Below the pieces are notes generated by a model. That model saw only the letters and a program-made list of their open reading frames with translations, ran no database searches and was not told the DNA's origin. This document shows positions 6,809 to 8,314 of a stretch of DNA of 8,314 bases, in pieces (the first letter of the stretch is position 1; each line of letters starts with the position of its first letter). The stretch spans positions 1 to 8,314 of the forward strand of contig PBEI01000015.1 of assembly GCA_002718375.1 (NCBI GenBank), written 5' to 3'. This stretch comes from Gammaproteobacteria bacterium (GTDB lineage Bacteria; Pseudomonadota; Gammaproteobacteria; UBA11654). A program made the position numbers and the translations under genes.

Positions 6809-7646
6809 TCAAAGCTGGGGAATCAGTTGTTTTTACTCCCGCGTCATTCAGTGCTTTGTATTTGCTTGAAGCGGTGCCTTCATTGCCAGTAACGATTGCT
6901 CCGGCATGACCCATTCTTTTCCCCGGTGGTGCTGAAACACCAGCGACATAGGCAACAACAGGTTTAGTGATATTGTCTTTGATGAACTCTGCGGCTTTTT
7001 CTTCGTCTGAACCTCCAATTTCACCGACCATAACAATTCCTTCTGTTGCTGGATCTTCCTCAAAAAGTGACAAACATTCAATGAAATTGAGGCCCTTAAT
7101 GGGATCGCCGCCTATTCCAATACAAGTACTTTGACCCAGACCACACATAGAAGTCTGATGAACAGCCTCATAGGTCAGGGTGCCAGATCTGGAAATAATT
7201 CCTACAGAGCCTTTTTGATGTATAAATCCGGGCATGATTCCAATCTTTGTTTCTTCAGGCGTTATGATTCCAGGACAATTTGGGCCCAATAGTATTGAAT
7301 CTGAGCCCTTCAACATGGCTTTGACTTCGATCATGTCTTGGACTGGGACCCCTTCTGTAATACAAACAATCAGTCCAATTTCAGATTCAATTGCTGATTT
7401 CATGGCATCAGCTGCAAATTTTGCAGGCACAAATATCATGCTGACATCTATTTCTACTTCGGATGTCGCTTCAGCAACTGAATTAAAGACAGGAACATCG
7501 AGATGAGTTGATCCGCCTTTTCCTGGAGTCACACCCGCGACAATATTTGAACCGTATTCAATACACTGTTCCGCATGGAATGAGCCTTGTGAACCTGTGA
7601 TGCCTTGACAAAGGATCCTAGTTTCCTGATTCACCAGAACACTCAT
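6774..7646 (-). CDS. sucD: Succinyl-CoA synthetase (ADP/GDP-forming) alpha subunit
   Basis: With SucC this cytoplasmic enzyme interconverts succinyl-CoA and succinate, making ATP or GTP in the TCA cycle. The 290-residue product has the N-terminal CoA-binding Rossmann domain with GITGSQG at residues 15-21 and GVTPGKGG at 38-45, then the ligase domain with GPNCPGI (121-127). The phosphorylated active-site histidine is His247 in GHAGAIV, one off the E. coli number (246). Length and motifs are complete, so the gene appears intact. The start is fixed by a 4-bp ATGA overlap with the sucC stop and by a strong Shine-Dalgarno 7 bases upstream, indicating translational coupling that keeps the subunits near 1:1. 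Its stop lies 2 bp from the bamD stop on the other strand. Confidence -1.
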   Translation of the reverse strand: MSVLVNQETRILCQGITGSQGSFHAEQCIEYGSNIVAGVTPGKGGSTHLDVPVFNSVAEATSEVEIDVSMIFVPAKFAADAMKSAIESEIGLIVCITEGVPVQDMIEVKAMLKGSDSILLGPNCPGIITPEETKIGIMPGFIHQKGSVGIISRSGTLTYEAVHQTSMCGLGQSTCIGIGGDPIKGLNFIECLSLFEEDPATEGIVMVGEIGGSDEEKAAEFIKDNITKPVVAYVAGVSAPPGKRMGHAGAIVTGNEGTASSKYKALNDAGVKTTDSPALIGEIMKELLNQ

Positions 7647-8314
7647 TGGACAGCCTCCTTAACTGAAGACACAACCTTTATTGCGGCATCTGTGAGATCG
7701 TTCGCTGAAATAATTTTCATCCCAGACTCTTCCAGGATCCTTGTTCCTAGCACCACATTGGTTCCCTGCAAGCGAACAACTATGGGAATATCAATCGCTG
7801 TCGACTTCACTGCTTCTGTAATGCCTTGTGCGATGACATCACAACGAACAATGCCGCCGAAAATATTGATTAAAATCGCATCGACATTTGGATTTTCCAT
7901 AATGATATCAATTGCCATCCTTACTCTATCAGTTGTAGCGCCTCCACCAACATCAAGAAAATTTGCCGGCTCTCCACCGTGCAGCTTGATCAGATCCATC
8001 GTTGCCATTGCAAGTCCAGCGCCGTTAACCATGCATGCAATATTTCCATCCAAAGACACATAACTCAGATCATGCTCTGAAGCCTTTACTTCAAGTTCAT
8101 TTTCTTGAGAGTTATCTTTGAATGATAGGAGCTCTTTTTGTCTGAACAATGCGTTACTTTCAATTGATATTTTTGCATCCAAGGCAATCAGCTGATTGTG
8201 ATCATCCAAAATAAGGGGATTGACCTCAATGAGGTTGGCATCCTTCTCTTTGGCGATTTCGAACATCTTTTTTGTGATTGAAATAAATTGAGAGTGAACA
8301 TCATCGGTGAAACC
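7643..8314 (-). CDS. sucC: Succinyl-CoA synthetase beta subunit, 5' end outside window
   Basis: The frame is open from the right edge to a TGA at 7643, giving 223 residues; the Met at 8266 is internal, since the 16 codons before it ([16 protein letters not shown]) continue the family sequence. The visible part covers the end of the ATP-grasp domain and the CoA-ligase domain. EVNPL and ALDAK, 14 residues apart, hold the Asn and Asp that bind Mg-nucleotide (Asn199 and Asp213 in E. coli), so about 165 N-terminal residues are missing. Further conserved blocks are [44 protein letters not shown] and [10 protein letters not shown]. It precedes and overlaps sucD. Nucleotide preference (ATP or GTP) cannot be decided from this part. 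The rest of the operon, often with sucAB and lpd upstream, is outside the window. Confidence -1.
   Translation of the reverse strand, partial: GFTDDVHSQFISITKKMFEIAKEKDANLIEVNPLILDDHNQLIALDAKISIESNALFRQKELLSFKDNSQENELEVKASEHDLSYVSLDGNIACMVNGAGLAMATMDLIKLHGGEPANFLDVGGGATTDRVRMAIDIIMENPNVDAILINIFGGIVRCDVIAQGITEAVKSTAIDIPIVVRLQGTNVVLGTRILEESGMKIISANDLTDAAIKVVSSVKEAVQ
7654..7661 (-). promoter_or_regulatory. Strong Shine-Dalgarno of sucD inside sucC
   Basis: The minus strand reads TAAGGAGG, a perfect complement to the 16S rRNA 3' tail, 7 bases before the sucD ATG and within the last codons of sucC. It supports the ATG at 7646 as the true start and is the only strong ribosome binding site in the window. 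Confidence -1.

Noticed and set aside
7605..8063. Open 152-codon frame on the plus strand opposite sucC/sucD
   Set aside because: It lies antisense to clearly coding, motif-rich sucC and sucD, has no recognisable domain, and is explained by codon bias of the genes on the other strand.
8264..8266. ATG as a start for a short SucC
   Set aside because: The upstream 16 codons to the window edge continue the SucC family sequence without a stop, so this Met is internal.

Overview
The window reads as ordinary chromosome of an aerobic, AT-rich Gram-negative bacterium, most likely a gammaproteobacterium and plausibly a marine, small-genome one. The reasons are a BamD outer-membrane assembly lipoprotein divergent from rluD (the arrangement in Escherichia coli), an fmdB-DUF502-aspS run of the kind seen in Gammaproteobacteria, and a haem O synthase, which implies a haem-copper terminal oxidase. 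The taxonomic call is inference from gene content and order; there is no rRNA here.

Layout, left to right. Positions 1-1128 (minus) hold the N-terminal 376 residues of a secreted or anchored FG-GAP/VCBS repeat protein that runs off the left edge. Positions 1148-2032 (minus) encode haem O synthase (ctaB/cyoE). Positions 2109-4847 (minus) hold a compact operon read as fmdB-like zinc ribbon, DUF502 membrane protein, then aspS. Positions 4922-5911 (minus) encode the 23S rRNA pseudouridine synthase RluD, divergent from bamD at 5986-6771 (plus). BamD converges, with only 2 bp between stop codons, on sucD (6774-7646, minus). sucD overlaps the upstream sucC by 4 bp, and sucC is cut by the right edge.

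The genes are housekeeping: translation (aspS), ribosome maturation (rluD), outer-membrane assembly (bamD), the TCA cycle (sucCD) and respiration (ctaB). I found no mobile element, CRISPR array, tRNA, rRNA, toxin-antitoxin pair or defence system, and no stretch above 80 bp without a gene. I do not see a novel system.

The points most worth a second look are these: residues in AspRS that match the non-discriminating type, predicting indirect Asn-tRNA synthesis; the uncharacterised DUF502 protein locked into the aspS operon; near-absence of Shine-Dalgarno sequences except a full TAAGGAGG before the coupled sucD; an imperfect inverted repeat straddling the two convergent stop codons; and the calcium-motif repeat protein placed directly after ctaB.
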